Source of the DNA: Dendrobium chrysotoxum
Taxonomy: Eukaryota; Streptophyta; Magnoliopsida; Asparagales; Orchidaceae
Direction of reading: 5' to 3'
Assembly: GCA_019925795.1 (NCBI GenBank)
Contig: CM034305.1
Location: 56,532,573 to 56,596,572, forward strand
Length of the DNA stretch: 64,000 bases
Below the pieces are notes generated by a model. It searched no databases, was not told the origin of the DNA, and saw only the letters and a program-made list of their open reading frames with translations. The translations under genes and the position numbers were made by a program. This document shows positions 24,503 through 35,572 of this stretch, piece after piece (positions within the stretch are counted from its first letter, which is position 1; every line of letters starts with the position of its first letter).

Positions 24503-24977
24503 TTTTTTTATATATAACTAACTCTTTAGTTTTCCATAAGGAGTGATTTTTATTCTTAGAATTTTATGCATCAGAGTAAAACTTGATACAATCAAAAGCA
24601 TGAAAAATTCAGTCATGATCGTAAAATAATATTCAAATAAAATTTTTTTAAAATTATATTTAGTATTATTAAAATTCTGATTTTTATAAAGTTATAGTAA
24701 AATTGAACGTCACAACGAGAAGAAGTCATTAACACCAAATGTAATCCAATCTGAGTTCAAATGAGCTCACATCAGACACTTGAAGTGTAATAATGTAATT
24801 AGAAATTTTGGGATATTAATTTGATGAACAATTGACCTCCAAATCTTTTATATTTATAATTAAATCTAGCATCTTGACGAGATGAATCCAACCAGCCTAA
24901 GTTCACTTTTGATTCCAGCACCATTAAAGCAACTAAATGTAATTCAACCCAAGTCCAAATGAGCTTAGATCAAGCGC
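24503..24977. other. AT-rich stretch with a diverged internal repeat
   Basis: A CCAAATG-centred segment (about 24735-24800 and 24935-24990) recurs as a diverged direct repeat with ATTAAAGC or CATTAACACC flanks. Nothing else recognised. Confidence 0.4.
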
Positions 24978-25328
24978 TTAAAATATAATTAAAAACTTAA
25001 ATATATTAATTATATCAGTACATGTTTCTGATCTTGTAATTTCAGTTAAAAAAGCATGTTCCTCTCCATGTCGATTCCAAACAACATATCCAGGGAAAAT
25101 TTCTTTGGAGAGTAAATGCAACTTGACATCTTTTACATAATAAAAATATATGTTAATGCATACTTTGCATGGACATAGAATTTTTTGTGTTGAACTTTGA
25201 CTTTGTGTTGCAAATTCTAAAAAATCCTCAACACCTTCAATATAATCACTACTCCATTTTGATTTTGACATCCAACTCTTATCCATCAAACCTGTGAAGC
25301 ACTCAAAAAATACACATTCAATAAGCAT
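24978..25328 (-). pseudogene. CACTA (En/Spm) transposase-associated domain fragment
   Basis: The 116-codon ORF holds the domain found at the N-terminus of plant CACTA TNP2-type transposases: MDKSWMSKSKWSSDYIEGV, VEDFLEFA, then CPCKVC (a Cys pair) and a terminal GYVVWNRHGEE. Normally several hundred residues of transposase follow. Here the ORF stops soon after and no TNP2 catalytic domain was found downstream. The upper start codon (MLIECVFF) is not conserved; the real domain starts at MDKSWM near 25287. This may be an exon of a larger broken element ending near 26962. Confidence 0.75.
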
Positions 25329-25741
25329 ACATACAATAATAGAGGGAAAATATAATTTTATTTCAATACTTAATATACAATCTATTTTACATGCCTTGTT
25401 GCCCTATTTGTAGTCTAAAATGAAAGCTAGAGAAAGATCGAGGAGGATGAAATTGATAAGTGAGAATCAAGGAAAACAGTGCATTGGGCTTCGGAAGAGG
25501 GGAGGGGAAAAGGTCTCAAAAATCTAAGAGAAAATAATAAATCATGGGACTTGCTTTATTTATAAATATAAATAAGTATATATATTTATATTTATATTTG
25601 CAGCCATAGACAAAGGACTATATAGCATATTGCTTCTCTCTCTCTTGCTCTAACTGATAAGGCAGGAGGTGGTAGCCTGATAGATGACATGGATGTTAAA
25701 TTGCTAGTAACAAGAGTTTTTTTAAAAAATTAAATACTAAT

Positions 25742-25971
25742 GGCTAGTTTGTTTGAGCGTTCTTTTGCCTTCTCCGTTTACAAATGGGGGAATTTTTTTT
25801 TTGCAATGTTTGTTTGTGACACTTTTGCAGAAATACTTTTTAGAGAACTGTATTTTTGTACTGTTTTCATAAGCTTTAGGGTATTTACTTCTCCGTTTGA
25901 AAACTCCGTTTTCTCAAACAATAGTTTTAAGACTACCTTTTAGAAAAGGAGCAGGATAACCAAACGAAGCC
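25742..25971. mobile_element. Possible MITE with imperfect inverted ends
   Basis: Starts GGCTAGTTTGTTTGAG; the reverse complement of its end is GGCTTCGTTTGGTTATCC. The inner arms AAACTCCGTTTTC and similar sequences also pair. A target-site duplication is not clear. The ORF inside is low complexity. Confidence 0.4.
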
Positions 25972-26320
25972 TAACTCATATGTTCTACTATAGGGCCATC
26001 AGAGAATTAATGCATATATTTTTGGTATTTTTTGCCCCATTTTTATATGCAAAATCAAATGAAACCTTGCATAAATGATCTAATCCCCAACAAGATATTC
26101 AAAATAATAAAGAATACTTAATATTCTATAAAATTGATTATGAAGAGACGTGGCCAATCTCAAATCATCTGAGTTTTACTAGCTCATGCAACATGCCTTG
26201 AAATGGCGACTAAATGGCGACCAGAAATCCATTAGGGCATATAAGAGATAAGCCAATATTTATGCATGAAAAAACTTTTAATTAATGTTTACAACTCGTA
26301 CCACTGAACCAATATTTTTG

Positions 26321-26569
26321 TTCAAACAACATTGTAAACTCATCCAAATCATATAAACAAATTCACAATAATAAGGTCATTTCGTTAATCATCATCTTCT
26401 TCGTTCAAACAACATTGTAAACTCATCCAAATCATATAAACAAATTCACAAGAATAAGGTCATTTCCTTAATCATCATCTTTTTCATTCAAACCAAATTG
26501 TAAACTCATCCAAATCATATAAACAAATTCACAATAATAAGGTCATTTTGTTAATCATCATCTTCTTCA
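26321..26569. repeat. 83 bp tandem repeat, three copies
   Basis: Units start at 26321, 26404 and 26487 (TTCAAAC...). They are nearly identical, with a handful of substitutions. It lies inside the candidate CACTA element. Confidence 0.95.
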
Positions 26570-26849
26570 ATATAATGTGCAAGCATTTGAAAAAATAAAA
26601 ACAATCTAGGTTAGGGTTTATACCAAGAAGGGAGATCGGAGGAACTGGACACGAGCGGACGGCCAAACTTCGGTCTTTGACGCAGACGATGACTCCGATC
26701 AAAACAAGACTGGGAGATGGAGAACGATCGAACAATCGAGCACACGGGGAGAAGAATCGCACTGAGAAGCTGCTAGGGTTCGGGATCGAAAGAGAGAATA
26801 AGATCGATGTATGTGACCAGATCATGAGCTGCGAGAGGTAATGGGGGGT

Positions 26850-26962
26850 ATTTTGCAGCGCTTGAATAGCTAAGGTTTAAACCACTGCCAATACCCGATT
26901 TTGGCTGCGGTTTACAAACCGCCTGTGACAAGTGCTGCGAAAAACCCCATTTTTTAGTAGAG
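26850..26962 (-). mobile_element. CACTA-type element end with subterminal repeats
   Basis: Read on the minus strand from 26962, the sequence starts CTCTACTAAAAAATGGGG, close to the CACTACTAAAAAA terminus of plant CACTA elements with a change at base 2. It continues with the subterminal palindrome GCGGTTTGTAAACCGC (26907-26922) and CGCAGC motifs, typical transposase-binding repeats. This would be the 5' end of an element that includes the domain at 24978-25328. The other terminus was not found. Confidence 0.6.
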
Positions 26963-27269
26963 TATATAGAATATTCTCCAAATATTGAATGGTTATAATC
27001 AAATCAAGCGTCTCAATATAAAAATCCAATGATCACTTAATTTTGACATTGATAATAGCACCCAAATGCTGAAAGAATGCTCTATGATCAAGGAGATCAA
27101 TATAGGCAATTTGATGGGCTGTTCCAAAGTTTGGCTTTATTTATAAAGCATATTAATCTAAAAATTATAAATAGGCATCCACTCTCTATATGAAGAGAAG
27201 GATAAAGAAGGAAGCTTTAGCTTAGCCCTTGGCTTGAAATTGGTGATAACTCAATTATTGAATCATGGC

Positions 27270-28365
27270 TATTCGAGCATTGATGCCCAACTATGGTCCT
27301 CAAATCAAAGTTGGTCGTTTGCAGTTATCCAACAATCATCACTCGGCTACATTCCTCTAACTCCCATCATATGATTATGATCCTTCGATCGCATTCACCC
27401 GAATGTGGTCCTCTAATCACCATCACCAAACCACACTCCTTAGCCATCACCATATGATTACATTCCTTTGATCTCCATCGTTCAATTATGATCTCCTAAC
27501 CACCAATGCCCAATTATAGTTTTTTGACAATTACAGTCTCCTGACTGCCATCACTCAACTACGATCCTCAAACTATTATCATCCAATTGTGATATTCTGA
27601 CAATCCTGAAACCATTGTTGTCCTACTATTATCCTTCGATCACTGTCATGTGACTATGATCATCTGACCACCATCGCTTAAACACAGACCTCCAACTGCC
27701 ATCATTTGACTATAGTCTTCTGATCACCATCTCCTACGGTTCTCAGTCACTATTACTTGATTTCATCTTATGACTACCATCATCTAACCATCATTATCCG
27801 ATTATGATCCTTTTACCCTTATCATTTGGCCTCCAACCACCATTGCACAACCATAATTACTCAACTATAATCTCTTGACCACCATTATCCAGTTATAATC
27901 TCCTAAGCACCCTAGTCCTCAAACCACTGTCACTCTATTATAATCATCTGACCATCATCATCCAACTAAGGTTTACTAGCCACCATCTCTTGATTATGAT
28001 TGTTTGACCACCGTCACCTTATTATAATCTCCTGTTCATCTTTAAATGACAATCTTCTACCAAAAATATTTACCTCATTATAGTCTTCTGACCACCATTA
28101 TTGCACTACCATCCTCCAAACATCATCATCCAACTGTAATCCATCAACCATCACTATCTAACTATGGTCCTCTGATTACTGTCATCCAACTATATTTCTC
28201 TAATTACCGTTGTCTGACTACCATCCTTTGACCATCATTATCTGGCTATAATCCTTTAAATTATCATCTGATTATGATCTTTTGACCACTACCATCTACC
28301 TATGGTCCTCTAACCACTGTCTTCCATCTATAGTCTTCTAACCATCATTGCTCAATTATTTCAAC
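27270..28365. repeat. Degenerate minisatellite, unit of about 28-32 bp
   Basis: About 1.1 kb of diverged copies of a unit close to CTATGGTCCTCTGACCACC followed by ATCATCCAA. Units vary in length and sequence, and copies are in the same orientation. No ORF of note runs through it. Confidence 0.8.
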
Positions 28366-29260
28366 TAGGTCAAACCATATTGTTTTTCTTTTTTCTAACT
28401 TTTTCACTATTGTGACCCTCATTTAGCTATTTGTGTGCTATATCTTTGTACGATATTAAGTTATTAAAATTTCTCTTTCTACAATCACAATTTTTCGTCC
28501 ATACAATTAACAAACCTTAAAATTAAATTACAAATTTTTTATTGTATCAATTAATTGATATTCATCAAAGAAAAATTACTTGTTAGTAATGCTATTAAGC
28601 AAAAAATTAGCCTGCAAAAAAAAAAAAGAATTTTCATTGATGAAAATTCTTATATTAATACATCATTTTTATATAGCCATAATGTAGCCAGGGTAATTTA
28701 ATCATTTTATGAAAAAGATTATGGTCGAGTTTTTTAGATGCTTATTCTTTTTTTGTTAAGAGCTCCAATGAGAACTTTGTTTCCAAGTAATATGTGCCAT
28801 ATGAAAAAATGTAAGGGGGTATCCTTAATGGGTAATTTATAGGTTATTAAGAGTTATTAGGCTATTGAATAGGTTATCATCTACTTTTCCAACCTATAAA
28901 TGTTCTTCTGGGAAAATTAGGGTTATAAGGACATAATGAACGAACATGACCTTAATGGTTGCTCGTTTGCACCCTCAATTTTTTTCAAGTTGTAGATTTC
29001 CTTGAACTGCCAATACATAAATGGTTTGACTATAAATGATTACCTCAAATGGCCTTATTATTTTTTAAAATTTAAATCACATTTAATTATAATTTTTTAT
29101 TTTATTTGTATATTTGTTAATAATTTATTAAAATTAAAATTGACATTTGTGTTCACGATTGTAATTAAAATGAAGTAGTAATTGTATCAATTTATAGAGG
29201 AATACATTTAATTAATATTCTAAGGAATATCAACTCTTAAATCTTGTGTAGTTATTTTTT
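28366..29260. other. AT-rich non-coding stretch
   Basis: Nothing recognised apart from an A run at 28617-28628 and short inverted repeats. Confidence 0.5.
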
Positions 29261-29375
29261 AAGAGAATAGGTATTTTTTTTTTTGGGACAGTTAGGGGAT
29301 TCGAGCCCGGGTGAGATGAGAGGAACTTGTTCCGTCGACCACTCGGCCGCAGACCCGATCTCAAGAGAATAGGTA
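29261..29375 (-). mobile_element. Small tRNA-derived SINE with 13 bp target-site duplication
   Basis: The 89 bp insert (29274-29362) on the minus strand has a box A (GGCCGAGTGGTCGA), a box B (GGCTCGAATCCC) and a poly(A) tail seen as T at 29274-29284. AAGAGAATAGGTA is repeated exactly at 29261-29273 and 29363-29375. The body is about a tRNA long, but the poly(A) and duplication show retroposition. It belongs to a different family from the SINE at 13368. Confidence 0.85.
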
Positions 29376-29651
29376 ATTGAAACTGCTGAAATTTACAACA
29401 ACTGACTACATTGATTACAAGCATGCATCAAAGCATGATAACTATTTGTGGTTTAGTTCTCTTATCTTTTTTTTGGTATGTACATAAGGATTGGTTTGAG
29501 AAGCCATGATCCAAGAAATCATTTATGGAGGATCATTGTCAGTTAGCATGGTTCAAAGTTGTCCACATGGGATGAGAGGTTATGCAAGGGTTAAAATGGG
29601 TGTGGGTTGATATAGTCCTATTTTGTTTTGCTAATAAAATTGTTTTGTAAC

Positions 29652-30800
29652 TGTTGCGGACTCAAATATACGCGGCGATAGAATTTAAATTTCCGTCTCA
29701 GCGTTGTACGTATATCCAGCACACAAACAGAATCGAAATAGTAACACCAGGATTTTTACGTGGAAAACCCTGGAAAGGGAAAAAACCACGGGGCCGTGCC
29801 CAGTTGAAAGAGTTCCACTAGTGTTGTTTGAAATACAAGGCTGATTCGTCCTTTAAATTCAGGACAATTGGATTACAACGAGTATCAGTTACAAGGACAT
29901 GCAGAGTTCCAACGTCACTCGGGGTGTCGAGCAGAATTCCGGCGTCGGGTAGAATTCCGACATTGCTCCCCTGTCGGGCAGAATTCCGGCGTCACTTGGA
30001 GAGAAGTCCGGCGTCACTTCGAGAGAAGTCCGGCGTCACTTCGAGAGAAGTCCGGCGTCACTCGGGCGTCGGGTAGGATTCCGGCGTCACTCGGCGTCGG
30101 GTAGAATTCCGGCGTCGGGGAGAATTCCGACGTTGCTCCCCTGTCGGGCAGAGCTCTGGCGTCCCTCGGGCGCCTGGTGGTACTTCGGTGGTGTTCCGGC
30201 GGTGTTCCGGCGGAGTTCCGGCGGAGTTCCGGCGGTGGTCGAGGAGGAGCTGTTCCCTCCTAGGCTTCTCTTCTCTTCTTCTTCTCTTCTTCTCTTCTTG
30301 GCTTGGGTCCCCTCTTAAGAGAAATGAGGGGCTATTTATAGTTTTTCTGGAGTGGCATAGCCCGTAAATATGTGAGGGATCAAGGGCAAATAAGGAGTGA
30401 TCCGGATGAACGGTCGATATTGAATCCCTTGATCGTGAACCGTTTATCAAGCATTTGAAGGTCTTAATGATATCAGAATTCTGCGATCTTGGGCTCGTTG
30501 GATTCGTCTCGTCGAGCCGCTCGATTCGAGTATAAGCTCGTCAAAATCGGAGACCGTTTGGTAACTCAAATTGCTGTTTGATGATTCCAACAGCACTTCG
30601 GGTACTTGATTTGGACTCGTTTGGGCTCGGATTGAGTCGAATTTGGTGTTGTTGGATTCGTATTTCCGAGACGCTCAGTTCGACTGTAAGCTTGCTGAAA
30701 TCAGAGTTTAAATAGTTTCCGAATTAATTTTTGAAGTTTCCAACTTGAGTTTTTCCTCAAGATTCGTGCCCGATCAAGATAATTTTCTGATAACGTATCA
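29652..30800 (-). repeat. 3' LTR of the TR-GAG element
   Basis: 1,149 bp, TG...CA. It contains short GC-rich tandem motifs (GAATTCCGGCGTC and GAGAGAAGTCCGGCGTCACTT repeats, about 29890-30240), so the predicted 60-130 residue proteins in both strands are repeat artefacts. Confidence 0.95.
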
Positions 30801-30815
30801 GTTGCCCCCCTATTT
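30801..30815 (-). other. Polypurine tract of the TR-GAG element
   Basis: On the minus strand AAAATAGGGGGGCAAC abuts the start of the 3' LTR (TGATACGTTATCAG). It is the expected primer for plus-strand synthesis. Confidence 0.75.
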
Positions 30816-31059
30816 TCGGACATCGAAGCTCCATGAGTCCGAAAATACTTTCTCCGGTATTTTACGTTGGCCGAATCGCAAAAAATTGCGTTCCAGAAAT
30901 TAAATATTTGCTCGAACTTGATCATAGAGGCCCCGTTGAGCTCCGAAAGTGTCAAAATTGAGTCCGGAACGTCGAAAAACGTGTCCGGGGACCCCAAAAA
31001 AGTCCAATTTGGACCGTCCGGGCTCGAAATCGGAGCCCGGCAACGCGTAGGCGGCCGAA

Positions 31060-31185
31060 CCGGCCGGCCGGCCGGCCGGCCGCCGCCGGCGGCGGCGCCC
31101 GCGCCAGCGGGCGCGTCTGCCCGCTGAACCGCGCGGGGCGCGGTTATATTTTAAAAAAATTTTTTTTTTTTTTTTTTTTTAAATT
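31060..31185. repeat. GC-rich (GGCC)n patch followed by a T run
   Basis: About 24 bases of GGCC repeats (31059-31083) are followed by a palindromic GC cluster (about 31085-31140) and then about 24 T (31158-31181). This abrupt composition switch lies inside the retrotransposon interior. Confidence 0.9.
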
Positions 31186-31339
31186 GTGGGTCCCACATGG
31201 GATTAAAAATCCGGAAAAATCCCAAAAAATTCCGAAAATTTTGAAAAATTTCAGGAAATTTAATAGAATTTTGGAATCCTCCCCCCCTTAAAGAAAACTA
31301 TAAATAGACCCCCCAGGGCCTAGTAGAAACTCGCCCCTT

Positions 31340-31800
31340 CTTCCTTTCTCCCTCTGGCTTTTGGCATTTTGAGGCTTTCCGCCGTTTTTGAGTTGGTGAC
31401 TTTCCCTACTTAACTCGGCGCCCCTCCCTTTGCGCAGAAGTTAGAGTATTCCTCTCTTCTCCCCTCTAGTTTCTGGCATTTTGAGGCATTCCGCCGTTTT
31501 TGAGTAGGTGATTTTCCCTACTTGACTCGGCACCCCTCCTTTTGCACAGAAGTTAGCGGTTTTTCCTCTTTTTTCTCTCATTCTGGCTTTCTGATAGTTG
31601 AGGCATTCCGTTGTTATTCAGTAGGTGATTTTCCCTACTTGAGACAACGCCCCTCCTCTTGTACAGGAGTTAGAAATTTCTTTCTTCTCTCATCTAGTTT
31701 CTGGCATTTTGAGGCCTTCCGCTGTTTTTGAGTAGGTGACTTTCCCTACTTGACTAGGCGCCCCTCCCTTTGCGCAGAAGTTAGAGTTTCTCTTCTTTAA
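31340..31800. repeat. About 110 bp tandem repeat, four copies
   Basis: Units carry TTTCTGGCATTTTGAGGC, CGCCGTTTTTGAGTAGGTG and CCCTCCCTTTGCGCAGAAG blocks. Four or so imperfect copies start near 31342, 31460, 31575 and 31690. They lie in the element interior, and translations through them show no domain. Confidence 0.85.
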
Positions 31801-32480
31801 GAGATCATGTGGAGGTGAGATTTAGTCGGAGAGAGTCTGACGGCGGTCAGCGGCCGGGCGGTGGTCCGACGAAGGTCGGGCTGAAATTCGATGGCGGTCC
31901 GCGACCGGGCGGTGGTCCGATGAAGGTCGGGATGAAGTCCGGCGGCGATCAGCGGCCGGGTGGAAGTTCGGCGGCGGGAAGAAGTACGGCGTCGGGTAGA
32001 ACTCCGACGAAAATCTGTCGGCCAGAAGAAGTCCCACGACGGGTAGAAATTTGGTGTTGGGTAGAAGCCCGACAAACATCTGACGACAGGCAAAAGTCCG
32101 ATGTCACGTAAAAGTACAGCGTCGGGTAGATATCCGACGGGGGTCTGACGACTGGCAGAAGTCCGACGTTGGGTAGCATTTTAGCGTCGAGTTGAAGTCC
32201 GATGAGGGTCTGACGACGTGTAGAAGTCCTCCAACGGGAGGAAGCTCAGCATCGAATAGAATTTCGATGTTAGTTTGTTGATGATGGACGATCGGGTGGA
32301 AGTCCGTTGGCAGTCAACGACCAAGTTGGGAGCAGAAAGAGAGAGTTCAACGGTGCTGCTATCAGCAGTTGAACGAGAAGCCGATAATGGCTGATATGAA
32401 GTAAAGGACCGCCGGCAGATATCCGACGAAGGGTTGATGATGGCGGGTGTCCAGTGATATTGTATTAAGGCAATATTCAT
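31800..32480. repeat. Degenerate GC-rich short-unit repeat
   Basis: A variable unit of about 30 bp built on GTCCGACGA, GGGTAGAAG and GCGTCGGG. Open frames on both strands across it have biased Arg/Ser/Pro composition and no conserved domain. Confidence 0.7.
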
Positions 32481-32948
32481 CCATACTGAAGTGTGCCAAC
32501 ATCAGATATTACTGGATCAAGGGGCCGAAGGAGGGTGATATGCCAACATTTTGGCAATACATTAACACCGAGTGGAGATCCGATGATGATCCAGTTATGT
32601 CCTTTCTTTGAAGGAGCAGTTGTAGGAGATGCTTGCGTGCAGTAAGGGAGAAGTCACTTAAATCCACCAAGGATATTTGACTGTGTTAAAGTTGCTTATT
32701 GCTTGATGATACTAGTTTGTACGGATGATGCCAATGTACTTTTCAATTTCAACTTCTAGTGAGAATAAATGTACACCTGAATCTGGATTTATGTAACTCT
32801 AATGATATTGTATATGAAATGAGGATTTGTCCCCTAGAGGGACCTGAATTGTTATTGCATCTGTAAGACATGCTTTGTGCTTTTGATGTATTATTAGTCT
32901 GAACGAATGTGAGAGACATCCTTTTAGGATGTTTGACATATTTGAGAC

Positions 32949-33606
32949 TGTAGGTCAAAGCCCTTGCTTGATGACGTTAACATGTATGGAAAAGGTCGAG
33001 AGAATCCACCAAGGATGTGAGACCTTTCCGAGGTTGTATGTCAGAGCCTTTGCTTGACGACGTTAACTTGTATGGAGGAGGTCGAGAGAATCCACCAAGG
33101 ATGTGAGACCTATCCGAGGTTGTATGTCGGAGCCTTTGCTCGACGACGTTAACCTGTATGGAAGAGGTCGAGAGAATCCACCAAGGATGTGAGACCTATC
33201 CGAGGTTGTATGTCGGAGCCTTTGCTCGACGACGTTAACCTGTATGGAAGAGGTCGGGAGAATCCACCAAGGATGTGAGACCTATCCGAGGTTGTATGTC
33301 GGAGCCTTTGCTCGACGACGTTAACCTGTATGGAAGAGGTCGGGAGAATCCACCAAGGATGTGAGACCTATCCGAGGTTGTATGTCGGAGCCTTTGCTCG
33401 ACGACGTTAACCTGTATGGAAGAGGTCGAGAGAATCCACCAAGGATGTGAGACCTATCCGAGGTTGTATGTCGGAGCCTTTGCTCGACGACGTTAACCTG
33501 TATGGAAGAGGTCGAGAGAATCCACCAAGGATGTGAGACCTATCCGAGGTTGTATGTCGGAGCCTTTGCTCGACGACGTTAACCTGTGTGGAAGAGGTCA
33601 GATCGA
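32949..33606. repeat. 86 bp tandem repeat, eight copies
   Basis: The marker GACGTTAA occurs at 32973, 33059, 33145, 33231, 33317, 33403, 33489 and 33575, exactly 86 bp apart. The central units are nearly identical and the edge units more diverged, the usual pattern of tandem homogenisation. It lies between gag and the 3' end of the element. Confidence 0.97.
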
Positions 33607-33949
33607 ATCCCCCTGGGATTGATCATCCAGTGATTGAGACACAATAAAGATTGTGTATTTCTCGAATCAAGGATAAAGAGACTATATTTGTCAGTAGTTT
33701 TTCATTGTCATTTATATTCTTTTTTAAAGAAAGAGACAATATCAAAACTGGACGAACAACACATTATATTACTGTAAGACAATACAATAATTCCCTTGAA
33801 CAACAAAAGAGATACATATAGGGACAACCACATCATTTGACTTGGTAGAAATACTAAGGACATTAGAGTGACATCCTACTGATCATAGAAGAGATACATG
33901 GTGACACATGACAAGTAGTATTACTAACACAAAGGTTTAAGTTGCAGCA

Positions 33950-35521
33950 TTACTCAATCTCACCAACCATTTGAATATTATTCAATGGTTGTCTTTGTTG
34001 TTGTTGATTTTGCCCCCCAGTGGGGCGAGCTTCTTCTCGGGTAGGTGGGTTCCCAATAAACTGTCGAAGATAGGCCTGGCGGATAAGTCTTTCAATCTCA
34101 TCCTTAAGTTGCCAACATGCTTCAGTAGTGTGGCCACGACTACGATGAAAGTGACAGTACTGATCTTGATTTCCTGTATTTGGCTTCGAAGGATGCGGCC
34201 ATTTCACTTTGTCCTGATCTTGAATCGCCATTAACACATTTGCTCGAGATGTGTTGAGCGGAGTGTACTCTTTCTCCTGCCGAGGTTCTCGTTGTGGTAA
34301 TGGGGGCCTAGGAGGTATATTGCTATTCCCTTGCTTTTTCTGTTGTAAGGAAGAATTATCCATCCCAGGAGCACCTTTGCGCTTCCCATTTGTCTGCTCG
34401 AACTGCTTTCTGTGAGCATTTATGGCTTCATCTGCGGAGATTTGTGCCTCCACACGATGAATCAGGTCGGCGTATGAATGAACCGTATCTCGCATAAGAG
34501 CTGAATAAAAGGGGCCAGGACGGAGGCCACCAAGAAAGACTCCTCTCAATAATTCAGGATCTACTCCCGGAATTTGTCGGGCCTCAGTAGAAAATCGCTG
34601 AAAATACTCTTTCAACGATTCTCCCTCATTCTGACGGATTCCAGATAGGTGGGAGGAATCCTTAGTGATTCTTCGATTGGCTACGAACTGTTCGACAAAT
34701 ACTTTGGCCAATTTGACGAATGTGGGGATCGTTCTGGCTGGAAGTGAATAGAACCATGTTCGAGCTTGTCCTTTAAGAGTGGCAGGGAAAACCTGGCAAA
34801 GGAGTGCGTCTGAGGCTCGTTGAATATGCATGATGGTCCTGTAATGGTCGATGTGCTCGTACGGGTCAGATGTCCCATCATAGGGGTCGATGTTCGGTAG
34901 TTTGAATCCTGTCGGAATAGGGTGTTGAAGAATAGCTTCCGTCAGGGGTGACGAATCCTGGAAGTCCCACTGATGAAGAGGTTGCCTTACGCCTCCTGTA
35001 GGGAACTCTTCTCGAACCAATCGTCGCAGTTCGTGGCGTAGGATATTGCGAGGGAGCTCAGCAATGTGATGTTGGGCTAGCTCCTTAGGGAGGTCTTGAG
35101 GAAGGAGAGATTGCCGACCTGTGTGCGGAGGATGGGTAGAACTTGCTGTATCAGCCAGTTCGTTATCTTGATGTGACTGCGAACGCCTCCTGGGTGGAGG
35201 AAGAGGAATCTCAGCTTGAAGATGTTCGATTTGAACAGCTTCAACACGTGGCAGATCTCGAGGGAGAAGAACCTCCTCCTGAGGTGCTAGGGTCGGTTGT
35301 CGAGTCTCTCGCAGGAGGTGTAGGATCTCGTTTTGAGATTCTTCCATCTTTCGGATTCGCTCCTCCAAAGAAGGCCCTGAGGTTCCTTCTCCAGCAATGT
35401 GTTGCCCCCCAGGAAGAAAGGAGGCAGAAACTTGATGTCCACGATTTATAGACTGGTTTCTGGATTGGGGAGAGTGGGAGCGGGAGGCTCCTATGAGGCG
35501 ATTGCTACGCCTATTGACCAT
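33950..35521 (-). CDS. Gag polyprotein of a Tat-like Gypsy, gag-only element
   Basis: An intact 523-residue ORF and the only coding region of the element. It is the structural nucleocapsid/capsid protein that packages retrotransposon RNA in cytoplasmic particles. Residues 1-190 are low-complexity and charged. A plant retrotransposon gag domain follows at about 205-370 (PNIDPYDGTSDPYEHIDHY, ARTWFYSLP, GESLKEYFQRF, FLGGLRPG). A zinc-binding knuckle of form C-x2-H-x4-H-x4-C is at 456-469. The C-terminus is Gln-rich. The start codon is 51 bases from the LTR. The ORF ends without a protease, RT or integrase. The intact frame fits the recent insertion. Confidence 0.9.
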   Translation of the reverse strand: MVNRRSNRLIGASRSHSPQSRNQSINRGHQVSASFLPGGQHIAGEGTSGPSLEERIRKMEESQNEILHLLRETRQPTLAPQEEVLLPRDLPRVEAVQIEHLQAEIPLPPPRRRSQSHQDNELADTASSTHPPHTGRQSLLPQDLPKELAQHHIAELPRNILRHELRRLVREEFPTGGVRQPLHQWDFQDSSPLTEAILQHPIPTGFKLPNIDPYDGTSDPYEHIDHYRTIMHIQRASDALLCQVFPATLKGQARTWFYSLPARTIPTFVKLAKVFVEQFVANRRITKDSSHLSGIRQNEGESLKEYFQRFSTEARQIPGVDPELLRGVFLGGLRPGPFYSALMRDTVHSYADLIHRVEAQISADEAINAHRKQFEQTNGKRKGAPGMDNSSLQQKKQGNSNIPPRPPLPQREPRQEKEYTPLNTSRANVLMAIQDQDKVKWPHPSKPNTGNQDQYCHFHRSRGHTTEACWQLKDEIERLIRQAYLRQFIGNPPTREEARPTGGQNQQQQRQPLNNIQMVGEIE

Positions 35522-35552
35522 CGTAGTAATACTTGAAGTTGTGGGATAAGTT

Positions 35553-35572
35553 TCCCACAGACGGCGCCAAAC
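35553..35572 (-). other. Primer-binding site of the TR-GAG element
   Basis: Minus strand after the 5' LTR: TGGCGCCGTCTGTGGGAA begins three bases after the terminal CA. It starts with the TGG that pairs with a tRNA CCA end. The specific tRNA is not assigned. Confidence 0.75.

Noticed and set aside
25742..25943. Phe-rich 67-codon ORF
   Set aside because: Lies in the MITE-like sequence; composition only.
26529..26825. 98-codon minus-strand ORF
   Set aside because: Low-complexity Ser/Pro/Leu content, no recognised family. It may be a CACTA exon, but the evidence is too thin.
29285..29362. A tRNA gene on the minus strand
   Set aside because: A and B boxes are present, but no tRNA-like cloverleaf could be assembled. 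A poly(A) tail and an exact 13 bp duplication show a SINE.
29828..30450. Overlapping ORFs of 61-130 codons on both strands in the TR-GAG LTR (repeated at 35749-36371)
   Set aside because: GC-rich short repeats open all frames. The sequence is an LTR, and the ORFs have no domain and biased Arg/Ser content.
31797..32179. Arg/Pro-rich ORFs on both strands
   Set aside because: They arise from the degenerate repeat inside the retrotransposon; no conserved motif.
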